NCBI RefSeq assembly: GCF_024171785.1
Contig: NZ_JAMTCK010000002.1
Span: 372,001-436,000 of the forward strand
Length of the DNA: 64,000 nucleotides
Direction: 5' to 3'
DNA from: Goodfellowiella coeruleoviolacea
GTDB lineage: Bacteria > Actinomycetota > Actinomycetes > Mycobacteriales > Pseudonocardiaceae
Shown here in pieces: positions 54,708 to 62,758 of this stretch. The notes beneath the pieces were generated by a model. The model did not search any database. It saw only the letters and a program-made list of their open reading frames with translations, and was not told the DNA's origin. Numbering within the stretch: the first letter of the stretch is position 1; each line of letters starts with the position of its first letter. A program made the translations under genes and the position numbers.

Positions 54708-55630
54708 GCACCGGTGACACCACCGCGACGCGGCCCGTTGGCAGCGGTCCACTGTGGACAACTCGGCGCGCGCGGCGGTCGGTCGGCGACGGGACGACCC
54801 GGCTGGGTGGCGGGCCGCTGGTCACGGCCGCGCTGCTGGTGATCACCGCGGCGCTGGCCGTGCTCTGGGTGCTGCCCCTGGTGTGGGCGGTGCTCACCTC
54901 GGTCAAACCCGAGGGGGAGACCACCGCCATCCCGCTGCGCTGGCTGCCCAGCCAGTGGACGCTGGACGCCTACCACAAGGTGCTGGCCGCCGGCGACATC
55001 CTGCGCTGGATGGCCAACAGCCTGATCACCGCCACGCTGACCACCGTGCTGGTGGTGCTGCTGTCCAGCCTGGCCGCCTACGGCTTCGCCAGAACCACCT
55101 TCCCCGGCCGGCGGACCCTGCTGGCGATCACCCTGGCCGGCGTGGTGGTGCCGCCGCAGTTGCTGGTGGTGCCGCTGTTCTCGGAGATGGTCGCGCTCAA
55201 CCTGGTGGACACCTACTGGGGGGTGATCCTGCCGCAGGTCGTGGCGCCCGCCATGGTCTACATCCTGGTGCGGTTCTTCCAGGCGCTGCCGCGCGAGGTG
55301 GAGGAGGCCGCCGTGATCGACGGCGCCAGCCGGTGGCTGATCTTCTGGCGGATCGTCCTGCCGCTGTCCCGACCCGTGCTGGCCGCCGTTGCCATCTTCA
55401 CCTTCATCTCCACCTGGAACAACTTCCTCTGGCCGTTCGTGGTGACCACCGACCCCGGCACCATGACCCTCCCGGTTGGACTGACCGTGGTGCAGGGCTC
55501 CTTCGGCCTGCGCTACGCCCAGATCATGGCGTCCACCGTGCTGGCCGCGCTGCCGCTGCTGATCGTGTTCGTGGTGTTCCAGCGACAGATCGTGCGCGGG
55601 GTGGCCCACACCGGACTGTCCGGCCAGTGA
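54704..55630 (+). CDS. CUT1 sugar ABC permease (MalG-like)
   Basis: The 308-residue product has a 35-residue hydrophilic start, six membrane helices and the EAA loop EVEEAAVIDGASRWLIFWRI. ATG at 54704 overlaps the preceding stop and follows GAGGAGG. The palindrome GTCCACTGTGGAC (54747-54759) lies inside its 5' coding region. No ATPase gene is present in this operon; as in the ceb systems a shared MsiK-type protein must energise it. Confidence 0.92.
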   Translation: MSTGDTTATRPVGSGPLWTTRRARRSVGDGTTRLGGGPLVTAALLVITAALAVLWVLPLVWAVLTSVKPEGETTAIPLRWLPSQWTLDAYHKVLAAGDILRWMANSLITATLTTVLVVLLSSLAAYGFARTTFPGRRTLLAITLAGVVVPPQLLVVPLFSEMVALNLVDTYWGVILPQVVAPAMVYILVRFFQALPREVEEAAVIDGASRWLIFWRIVLPLSRPVLAAVAIFTFISTWNNFLWPFVVTTDPGTMTLPVGLTVVQGSFGLRYAQIMASTVLAALPLLIVFVVFQRQIVRGVAHTGLSGQ

Positions 55631-55683
55631 AGCGAGCGCACCAGATGAACCGCGAGAGATCCCGCAGCTCGGAGGAGAGCCCG

Positions 55684-56667
55684 ATGGGAACCACCGCACG
55701 GCGATTACCGCGACTCGCCACCGCCGCCGGCCTGGCACTGCTGCTGTGCACCACGGCGACGCCGGCCCACGCCGCCTACCCCGGACCGGGGCTGGTCACC
55801 GGCGACGTCGCCGCACACGACCCGTCCATGATCCGCACCAGCTCCGGCTACGTCCTCTACTCCACCCACGACCGCGTCGAGGCGCGCACCTCCACCGACC
55901 GGATCGCCTTCGCCCGCTCCGGGTCGGCGCTGTCCGGCGTGCCGTCCTGGGTGTACCAGTACAGCGGCAGCGGTGACGTGTGGGCGCCGGACGTGTCCTA
56001 CCACAACGGCAAGTACTGGCTGTACTACGCCGCGTCCAGCTTCGGGTCCAACAACTCGGCGATCGGCCTGGCCACCAGCAGCACCGGCCGACCGGGCAGC
56101 TGGACCGACCAGGGCGTGGTCTACGCCACCACCACGAGCGCCAACCACAACGCCATCGACCCCGCCCTGCTGGTGGACGCCCAGGGCCGCTGGTGGCTGT
56201 CCTTCGGTTCGTTCTGGACCGGCATCAAGATGATCCGGATCGACCCGGCCACCGGCAAGCGGTCCACTTCGGACACCAAGCTCTACGAGCTGGCCCGGCG
56301 GAGCGGGTCGTCCACGGCCGTGGAGGCGCCCTACGTCATCGCCCACGGCGGCTACTACTACCTGTTCGTCTCCTTCGACCTGTGCTGCCGGGGAACGTCG
56401 AGCACCTACCGGGTGATGGTCGGCCGGTCCACCAGCCCCACCGGCCCCTACACCGACCGCAACGGCACCTCGATGATGAACGGCGGTGGCACCGAGATCC
56501 TGGCCAGCCACGGCAACATCATCGGGCCCGGCGGCCAGAGCGTGCTCAGTGACAGCGACGGCGACCTGCTCGTCTACCACTACTACGACGGCAACGCCGG
56601 TGGCGCCGTCAAGCTCGGCGTCAACCTGATCGGCTGGGACGCCCAGGGCTGGCCCTACGTCTACTGA
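55684..56667 (+). CDS. Secreted GH43 endo-1,5-alpha-L-arabinanase
   Basis: The 327-residue product has a signal peptide with cleavage after AHA at residue 30 and a single five-bladed GH43 propeller. The catalytic triad is clear: Asp46 (AHDPSM, base), Asp159 (NAIDPALL, pKa modulator) and Glu214 (AVEAPYV, acid). GSFWTGIKM and the short length fit the arabinanase subfamily. It cuts alpha-1,5-arabinan outside the cell. ATG 55684 has GGAGGAG upstream. Codon 8 is TTA (55705-55707). Confidence 0.92.
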   Translation: MGTTARRLPRLATAAGLALLLCTTATPAHAAYPGPGLVTGDVAAHDPSMIRTSSGYVLYSTHDRVEARTSTDRIAFARSGSALSGVPSWVYQYSGSGDVWAPDVSYHNGKYWLYYAASSFGSNNSAIGLATSSTGRPGSWTDQGVVYATTTSANHNAIDPALLVDAQGRWWLSFGSFWTGIKMIRIDPATGKRSTSDTKLYELARRSGSSTAVEAPYVIAHGGYYYLFVSFDLCCRGTSSTYRVMVGRSTSPTGPYTDRNGTSMMNGGGTEILASHGNIIGPGGQSVLSDSDGDLLVYHYYDGNAGGAVKLGVNLIGWDAQGWPYVY

Positions 56668-56704
56668 CCCAACCTCCCCCCGTCCTCTCGTGGAAAGGTG
56701 GCCG

Positions 56705-58243
56705 ATGCCGCACCGACCGACCTCGGACCAGCCCAGCTCCTCGCTGGTGCTCGACCCGGACTTCACCGTCGGGGAGGTCAACCCCCGGCTGTTCGGCTCG
56801 TTCGTCGAGCACCTCGGCCGGTGCGTCTACACCGGACTGTTCGAGCCGGGACACCCGGCCGCCGACGACACCGGACTGCGCACCGACGTGCTGGCGCTGA
56901 TCGCCGAACTCGGCGTGACCGTGGTGCGCTACCCGGGCGGCAACTTCGTCTCCGCCTACCGCTGGGAGGACGGGGTGGGGCCGGTCGCCGAGCGGCCACG
57001 GCGGCTGGACCCCGCCTGGAAAACCGTGGAGACCAACGAGTTCGGCCTCGGCGAGTTCATGGCGTTCGCGGCCAGGGCCGGGGTCGAGCCGATGATGGCG
57101 GTCAACCTGGGCACCCGGGGTGTGCGCGAGGCGTGCGACCTGCTGGAGTACGCCAACCACCCCGGTGGCACCGCCCGCTCCGAGCTGCGCCGCCAGCACG
57201 GCGCCGACCAGCCCTACGGGATCCGGTTGTGGTGCCTGGGCAACGAGATGGACGGGCCGTGGCAGACCGGCCACAAGACCGCCGAGGAGTACGGCCGGCT
57301 GGCCGCGGAGACCGCGCGGGCCATGCGCCAGATCGACCCGGACCTGCGCCTGGTGGCGTGCGGCAGCTCCAGCTCCAGCATGCCGACGTTCGGCGCGTGG
57401 GAAGCCACCGTGCTGGAGCACTGCTACGACCTGGTGGACTACGTGTCCTGCCACGCCTACTACGAAGAAGTCGACGGTGACGTGGACAGCTTCCTGGCCT
57501 GTGCCCAGGACATGGAGCACTTCATCGACAGCGTGGTGGCCACCTGCGACCACGTCCGCGCGAGACTGCGCTCGCGCAAGCGCCTTGAGCTGTCCTTCGA
57601 CGAGTGGAACGTCTGGTACCAGCGGGCCTTCCACGCGGCGGACAAGCCCGAGTGGACAGTCGCACCGCGACTGTTGGAGGACAGCTACAGTGTCACCGAC
57701 GCGGTGGTGGTCGGCACCCTGCTGATCACCCTGCTGCGGCACTGCGACCGGGTCACCGCGGCCTGCCTGGCCCAGTTGGTCAACGTGATCGCGCCGATCA
57801 TGACCGAGCCGGGCGGGCCGGCATGGCGGCAGACCACCTTCTACCCGTTCGCCGACGCGGCCAGGTACGGCCGCGGCCAGGTGCTGCGGGTGGAACCGGT
57901 CGGCAGCCGGCACGACACCGCCGCGCACGGCGAGGTCAGCCTGCTGCACGCCACCGCCGTGGTCGGCGCCGACGGCGACACCACGCTGTTCGCGGTCAAC
58001 CGCGACACCAGCCGGCCGCTGCGGCTGACCGCCCGCCTCGGCGGGCTGACCGCGAGCCGGGTGGCCGAGCACCGGGTGCTCGCCGACGCGGACCGGCACG
58101 CCCGCAACACCCTGGAGCGGCCCGACCGGGTCCGCCCCACCCCCCTGGACCCGGACAACGGGGGAGCCGTGCTCGACGGCGACCAGCTGTCGGCACTGCT
58201 GCCCCCGTTGTCCTGGAACGTCATTCGCCTGACGGGTAAGTAA
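56705..58243 (+). CDS. GH51 alpha-L-arabinofuranosidase, cytosolic
   Basis: The 512-residue product is a family 51 enzyme with the acid/base Glu181 in CLGNEMDGPWQ and the nucleophile Glu300 in SFDEWNVWY. The N-terminal part has LFGSFVEHLGRCVYTGLFEP and RYPGGNFVSAYRWEDG, both family hallmarks, and the C-terminal beta domain is intact. With no signal peptide it acts on imported arabino-oligosaccharides and releases L-arabinose. ATG 56705 follows AAAGGTGG. It sits 37 bp after the GH43 gene and is part of the same operon. Confidence 0.95.
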   Translation: MPHRPTSDQPSSSLVLDPDFTVGEVNPRLFGSFVEHLGRCVYTGLFEPGHPAADDTGLRTDVLALIAELGVTVVRYPGGNFVSAYRWEDGVGPVAERPRRLDPAWKTVETNEFGLGEFMAFAARAGVEPMMAVNLGTRGVREACDLLEYANHPGGTARSELRRQHGADQPYGIRLWCLGNEMDGPWQTGHKTAEEYGRLAAETARAMRQIDPDLRLVACGSSSSSMPTFGAWEATVLEHCYDLVDYVSCHAYYEEVDGDVDSFLACAQDMEHFIDSVVATCDHVRARLRSRKRLELSFDEWNVWYQRAFHAADKPEWTVAPRLLEDSYSVTDAVVVGTLLITLLRHCDRVTAACLAQLVNVIAPIMTEPGGPAWRQTTFYPFADAARYGRGQVLRVEPVGSRHDTAAHGEVSLLHATAVVGADGDTTLFAVNRDTSRPLRLTARLGGLTASRVAEHRVLADADRHARNTLERPDRVRPTPLDPDNGGAVLDGDQLSALLPPLSWNVIRLTGK

Positions 58244-58266
58244 GCAAAGCAAGTCTGGAGAAGTGC

Positions 58267-59433
58267 GTGAAGATTTCCAACGTCCGCACCGCGGTGCTCG
58301 GGACGCCGTGGCGCAACCTCACCTTCGTGCTGGTGGACACCGACGAGGGGCTCACCGGTGTGGGCGAGGCCAGAATGCTCAACCACACCGACGCCCTGCT
58401 GGGCTACCTCACCGAGGCGGTGCCCAACCACGTGCTGGGCACCGACCCGTTCGACACCGAGTCGCTGGTGCAGCGGATGTACCACAACGACTTCGGCCGG
58501 GCCGGTGAGATCGTCATGTCCGGCATCGCCGCCGTGGAGATGGCCTGCTGGGACATTGTCGGCAAGGCGCTGAACCAGCCGGTGTACCGGCTGCTCGGCG
58601 GCGCGGTCCGGGACCGGATCAAGGCGTACGCCAACGGCTGGTACACGGTGGAGCGGACCCCGGAGGAGTTCCACGCCGCCGCTCGCCGGGTGGTGGAGCG
58701 CGGCTACCGCGCCCTCAAGGTGGACCCGTTCGGCCCCGGCTGGCTGGAACTGGACCACGCCGAGACCATCCGGTCGATCTCGCTGGTGGAGGCCGTGCGG
58801 GACGCCGTCGGCCCGGAGGTCGAGCTGCTGGTGGAGATGCACGGCCGGTTCACCGCGGCCACCGCGCTGAAGCTGGCCCGGATGCTGGAACCCTACGACC
58901 CGGCGTGGCTGGAGGAGCCGGTGCCGCCGGACGACCTGGAGTCGCTGGCCAAGTTCGCCTCGCGCGCGCCCGCGCCGGTGGCCACCGGTGAGCGCATGCA
59001 CTCGCGGCACGAGTTCCGGCAGCTGTTCGCGTTGCAGGCCGCGGACATCGTGCAGCCGGACATCTCCCACTTCGGCGGCATCGCCGAGACCAAGAAGCTG
59101 GCCGCCACCGCCGACACCCACCACGTGCTGATCGCCCCGCACAACGTGGGCGGCCCGGTGCTCACCGCGGCCAACCTGCAGCTGGCCGCCTGCACCACCA
59201 ACTTCAAGATCCAGGAGCACTTCAACGACTTCGCCGACTCGTTCGTCAAGTCGGTGGCACCTGGTAACCCGGAAGTGGTGGACGGGTACTTCGCGCTACC
59301 GTCCGGTCCGGGACTCGGCGTCGAACTCGACCTGGACGCCGTCGCCGAGCACCCGAGGCGGGACGTGAACTTCAACCTGTACGCCGAGGGGTGGCAGCGG
59401 CGGGAGGCGGAGCGGACCGCCACGGCCGGCTGA
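58267..59433 (+). CDS. Enolase-superfamily sugar-acid dehydratase (GalD-like)
   Basis: The 388-residue product has the mandelate-racemase-type architecture. Probable metal ligands are Glu190, Glu216 (WLEEP) and Glu242 (TGERMHSR), each 26 residues apart; the catalytic histidines are His192 (EMHGRF) and His292 (APHNVGGP). This spacing matches D-galactonate dehydratase, although the first metal ligand there is Asp. L-arabinonate has the same configuration at C2-C4 as D-galactonate, so in this operon it may dehydrate L-arabinonate to 2-keto-3-deoxy-L-arabonate. GTG has GGAG six bases upstream. Confidence 0.87.
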   Translation: MKISNVRTAVLGTPWRNLTFVLVDTDEGLTGVGEARMLNHTDALLGYLTEAVPNHVLGTDPFDTESLVQRMYHNDFGRAGEIVMSGIAAVEMACWDIVGKALNQPVYRLLGGAVRDRIKAYANGWYTVERTPEEFHAAARRVVERGYRALKVDPFGPGWLELDHAETIRSISLVEAVRDAVGPEVELLVEMHGRFTAATALKLARMLEPYDPAWLEEPVPPDDLESLAKFASRAPAPVATGERMHSRHEFRQLFALQAADIVQPDISHFGGIAETKKLAATADTHHVLIAPHNVGGPVLTAANLQLAACTTNFKIQEHFNDFADSFVKSVAPGNPEVVDGYFALPSGPGLGVELDLDAVAEHPRRDVNFNLYAEGWQRREAERTATAG

Positions 59434-59464
59434 TCATTCCGACGACAACGAGGACGGTGGGGCG

Positions 59465-60331
59465 ATGCGCGCACAACCGGTGACAGCGGTGTGCACCGAC
59501 CACGGTGAGGGCCCGGTGTGGAACCCGGAGACCGGGCAGCTGCTCTGGGTGGACATGCTCGCCGGGGACGTGGTGAGCATGGCCCCACCGACCGGCCACG
59601 TCAGCCGCACCCACGTCGGTGCGGTGGCGGCCGTGCTGCGCCCCACCTCCTCGGGTGGCCTGGTGCTGGCCGTGGAGCGCGGCTTCGCGTTCCTGCCACC
59701 CGGCCAGCAGGAGCCGGTGACCCTGCCCGAGCTGTGGCAGGACACCGGGGTGCGGATGAACGACGGCGGCTGCGACCCGCAGGGCCGGTTCTACGCCGGC
59801 TCCATGGCCTACGACGAGGGACCGGGCCGGGGCCGGCTGTGGCGGCTGGACCACGACGGCACGGCCACGGCCGTGCTGGACGGCGTGACCATCTCCAACG
59901 GTCTGGTGTGGAGCCACGACGGCCACAGCGCCTACTACGTGGACACCCCCACCCAGCGCGTGGACGTCTTCGACTTCGACGCGGCCAGCGGCACCCTGCA
60001 CAACCGGCGGCCCCTGGTCAGCATCCCGGAGCAGGCCGGTTCCCCGGACGGGATGACCCTGGACGAGGCCGGCCGGCTGTGGGTGGCGCTGTGGGGCGGC
60101 TCCGCCGTGCACTGCTACGACCAGCAGGGCCAGCTGCTGGAGGTGGTCGACGTGCCGGCCAGGCAGGTGACCGCGTGCGCCTTCGGCGGCCCCGACCTGG
60201 CCGACCTGTACATCACCACGTCCCGCACCGGGTTGACCGACCCGGAGCCGCTGGCCGGGGCGGTGTTCAGCGTCCGGCCGGGCACCCGGGGGGTGCCGGT
60301 GCTGCCCTTCACCGGGCCACTGCCCACCTGA
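59465..60331 (+). CDS. SMP-30/gluconolactonase-family lactonase
   Basis: The 288-residue product is a six-bladed propeller lactonase. Metal ligands are recognised as Glu15 (GEGPVW), Asn145 (ISNGLVW) and Asp195 (GSPDGMTLDEAG), with Asn99 in RMNDGG near the substrate. It opens sugar-acid lactones such as L-arabinono-lactone, which a dehydrogenase would form. It ends the arabinan operon, 31 bp after the dehydratase gene. ATG has GGTGGGG upstream. Confidence 0.9.
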   Translation: MRAQPVTAVCTDHGEGPVWNPETGQLLWVDMLAGDVVSMAPPTGHVSRTHVGAVAAVLRPTSSGGLVLAVERGFAFLPPGQQEPVTLPELWQDTGVRMNDGGCDPQGRFYAGSMAYDEGPGRGRLWRLDHDGTATAVLDGVTISNGLVWSHDGHSAYYVDTPTQRVDVFDFDAASGTLHNRRPLVSIPEQAGSPDGMTLDEAGRLWVALWGGSAVHCYDQQGQLLEVVDVPARQVTACAFGGPDLADLYITTSRTGLTDPEPLAGAVFSVRPGTRGVPVLPFTGPLPT

Positions 60332-60352
60332 CGGTCCGCGCCGGGCAACGGC

Positions 60353-60625
60353 TCAGGCGCGCAGGTGGGAGGGCTCGTGCGTGACGTTCTCGATGTCGTG
60401 GATGGTGGCGTCCAGCAGCGCGTGGGACAGGTCGCTGAGCGCCCGCGAGGCCGCCAGCTCGTCGCCGATCCTGGGGACGTTCTCGTCGTGTGGGTTGCAC
60501 CGGGCGTGGCCGACCCCGCGCACGTCCTCGTCGATGCCCTCGCCGCTCAGTGAGGCCTCCGCACGGGTGGTCGCGCCGTGCTCGTCGATCCGCACGTCAA
60601 CGCGCCACTGCTTGGCACTGGCCAT
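60353..60625 (-). CDS. DUF1876 (dsRBD-fold) small protein
   Basis: The 90-residue product matches the actinobacterial DUF1876 family: AKQWRVDVRIDEHGATTRAE, the central GHARCNPHDENVPRIGDELA and the helix ALSDLSHALLDATI. The fold resembles a double-stranded-RNA-binding domain, but RNA binding is not proven. ATG 60625 follows GAGGTGAG by four bases. The gene is usually single in actinomycetes; here it converges with the lactonase gene at a distance of 21 bp. Confidence 0.85.
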   Translation of the reverse strand: MASAKQWRVDVRIDEHGATTRAEASLSGEGIDEDVRGVGHARCNPHDENVPRIGDELAASRALSDLSHALLDATIHDIENVTHEPSHLRA

Positions 60626-60736
60626 GGTGCTCACCTCGTTGTTCGCTGGTTTCCCCTGCTCGTCCAGTGTCGCCGAGCGCAGGGGAAACCGCCTGTTCAC
60701 GCGAACGGGTGGCGGCCGCCGGTGGCCGGGGCCGGT

Positions 60737-61942
60737 TCAGGACCGCGACCGCAGTGCGACGTCGTAGGCCGAGCGCCGGTCCAGCCCCAGCTCGACCAGG
60801 GTCCTGGCCACGTCCTTGGTGGACGCCCCCGCGGCGGTCAGCCGCTCGGCCAGCGCGGCCGCCGGCAGCGTCACGCTCGCCGAGGGCGCGTCCGCGACCA
60901 CCACGAGCCAGGGGTGCGCGGCCAGGGCGGCCCCGAGCACGGCCGGCTCCAGCCGCTCGACCGGCCAGCGCACGGCGCGCACACCCGGCCCGGGCACCCC
61001 GTCGGCGGTGATCGCGGTCCGGGCCGGCGCCTCGGCCGAGCCGAGCGCGGCCAGCACGTCCTCGGCGTCGTCCGGGCCGGCGTGCACCACCACCGGTCGC
61101 CCCGCCTCGGCCAGGGACCGCCGCCACGACCCGCCCGCGGTCGTGGTCACCGCGGTCACCCCGCCGGCCAGCTGGTCGTCGCCGACCAGGCCGGCGGCCA
61201 GCACCAGGTCGGCCGCGGGCAGCGGGGCCGGCCACAGCACGACCCGGACCGAGGGCAGCGCCGCGGCCAGGATCTCCCGCACCTTCCGGCCGGCCAGCTC
61301 CGCGAGACTGTCCAGCAGCAGCACCGCCGTCCGGTGCTCGCCCAGCACGGCCACGTCGTCCGGCTGCCGCAGCCGCTGCCGGGGCCGGCCGGCCAGCGGC
61401 GGCCACGGGAAGCCGGGGCGCGGCGCGGTGTGCAGCACCAGGGTGGCCTCGTCGAGCAACTCCGCCACGGCCGGCGGCGGCGGGACGCGGGCGGCCTCGG
61501 CGAGCAGGACCACCAGCACCGGTGTTGGCGCCTGCTCCACCACGCCCACCTCGACCACCGCGCCCGGCTCCCGCATCCGGGCCACCAGGTCCCGGTCCAG
61601 CCCGCTGGCCACGGTGTCGGCGTTGACCAGGTAGGTGTCCGGCGACGGCACCGCGCTGCGCCGCACCACCAGCCGGTCCGGCGTTGCGTAGTGCGGGTTG
61701 ACCTGCCCGGTCAGCACCGCGCTCAGCCCGTCGCAGGTGATGCTCATCCGCACCCGCCCGCGCAGCGAGCGCAGCGCGGCGTGCTCCAGCCGCGCCCCGG
61801 TGCCGATCACGCAGGTGGCCCGCGCGGTGATCACCGGGTCGGCGGTGAACTCCAGGGTCTTGTCGTGCCTGGCGGTGATGTCGGGGTGGCCGACGGCGGT
61901 GAACTCGACCCGTCGGGCCAGCGGGTGGGCGGCCTCGGTCAT
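60737..61942 (-). CDS. DUF371 protein with RsmI-like C-terminal region
   Basis: The 401-residue product has a clear DUF371 domain at residues 10-135 (EFTAVGHPDITARHDKTLEF, TCVIGTGARLE, VRRSAVPSPDTYLVNAD), a family best known from archaea. The rest follows the order of RsmI, the 16S rRNA C1402 2'-O-methyltransferase: RVVLWPAPLPAADLVLAAGL (about 233-252) resembles its substrate loop, and the last 38 residues (GASTKDVARTLVELGLDRRS) resemble its terminal HTH. The RsmI SAM-binding motifs of the N-terminal half are not seen, so catalysis is doubtful. ATG 61942 overlaps the stop of the A1408 methyltransferase (ATGA), so the two are coupled. Confidence 0.75.
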   Translation of the reverse strand: MTEAAHPLARRVEFTAVGHPDITARHDKTLEFTADPVITARATCVIGTGARLEHAALRSLRGRVRMSITCDGLSAVLTGQVNPHYATPDRLVVRRSAVPSPDTYLVNADTVASGLDRDLVARMREPGAVVEVGVVEQAPTPVLVVLLAEAARVPPPPAVAELLDEATLVLHTAPRPGFPWPPLAGRPRQRLRQPDDVAVLGEHRTAVLLLDSLAELAGRKVREILAAALPSVRVVLWPAPLPAADLVLAAGLVGDDQLAGGVTAVTTTAGGSWRRSLAEAGRPVVVHAGPDDAEDVLAALGSAEAPARTAITADGVPGPGVRAVRWPVERLEPAVLGAALAAHPWLVVVADAPSASVTLPAAALAERLTAAGASTKDVARTLVELGLDRRSAYDVALRSRS

Positions 61943-62607
61943 GACGCGGCGGCGTGCGCCGGGGCGATCGTGCCGGACAGGGCCAGCACGTCGAGCTGGT
62001 CGCGGGAGGAGTTCAACCGCCGGGTCCACGACGTGGACAGCGCGGTGATCTCCTGCTGGTCGAGGTAGCGCGCGTCAGCCAGCCGCCACCCGGCGCTGGC
62101 GTACCGCTCGGCCAGCACGGTGGTGGCCGACTCGGGCGTTGGCTCCTCGGTCTGGCCCACCTCGGGCACGGGCGGGCGCCAGGCGTGCAGGTTCAGCGTG
62201 ACCAGGAAGTCGGCGCCGGGCCGGCACACCGCGGCCAGGCCGCGCAGCATGGTGGAGTCGGTGTCCAGCAGGCCCCGCAGCAGGCTGCCCCAGGGCATGA
62301 GCACGTGCAGTTCGGCGATGTCGGTCAGCGCCTCGGGCAGGCGTTCGGCCGCGGCCCAGACGTAGAGCAGGTTGGGCAGGCCGCCCTTGGCCGGGTTGGC
62401 CGCCGCCCTGGTCGAGAGCTTGCGCAGGTTGTCCCGGTTGGCGTCCAACCCGATCACCAGCCAGTCCGGCCGCTGCCTGGCCACCGCGTAGGGGTGTTTG
62501 CCGTCGCCGGTGCCCACGTCGAGCAGGACCGCCCGGTAGCCGGCGCGCAACTCCGCGAACGCGTCGTCGGTCAGCTCGACAACCTGTTTGCCCACCACTC
62601 GACGCAC
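61939..62607 (-). CDS. kamB: 16S rRNA (adenine(1408)-N1)-methyltransferase, KamB-type
   Basis: The 222-residue product closely follows KamB/Kmr enzymes, which methylate A1408 in the decoding site of 16S rRNA and so confer resistance to kanamycin, apramycin and related aminoglycosides. It has RRVVGKQVVEL at the start, SAM motif I LLDVGTGDGKHPY with Asp30, Asp55, Glu88, the block LMPWGSLLRGLL and STSWTRRLNSSRD. Trp106 and Trp194 correspond to the two tryptophans that clamp A1408 in KamB. GTG 62607 gives the expected length. No aminoglycoside biosynthetic gene is in the window, so it may be an intrinsic resistance gene. Confidence 0.92.
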   Translation of the reverse strand: MRRVVGKQVVELTDDAFAELRAGYRAVLLDVGTGDGKHPYAVARQRPDWLVIGLDANRDNLRKLSTRAAANPAKGGLPNLLYVWAAAERLPEALTDIAELHVLMPWGSLLRGLLDTDSTMLRGLAAVCRPGADFLVTLNLHAWRPPVPEVGQTEEPTPESATTVLAERYASAGWRLADARYLDQQEITALSTSWTRRLNSSRDQLDVLALSGTIAPAHAAAS

Positions 62608-62758
62608 CCGAACAGTCTAGACGAGCGGGTCCCGCGCGCAGTGGCCTCGGGAGACGGGCGGGCGCGCCGGGAGCCGGACCTCGTTCACCGCGGCCACCCC
62701 ACGTGCGGCCGGCGCTGGCGTCCCGGGCCCTCACGCCTCGGGCCTCACGCCCCGGGCC

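Noticed and set aside
61939-62607. The A1408 methyltransferase as self-resistance of an aminoglycoside biosynthetic cluster
   Set aside because: No 2-deoxystreptamine synthase, glycosyltransferase or aminotransferase gene is in the window; neighbours are DUF371, DUF1876 and LacI genes.
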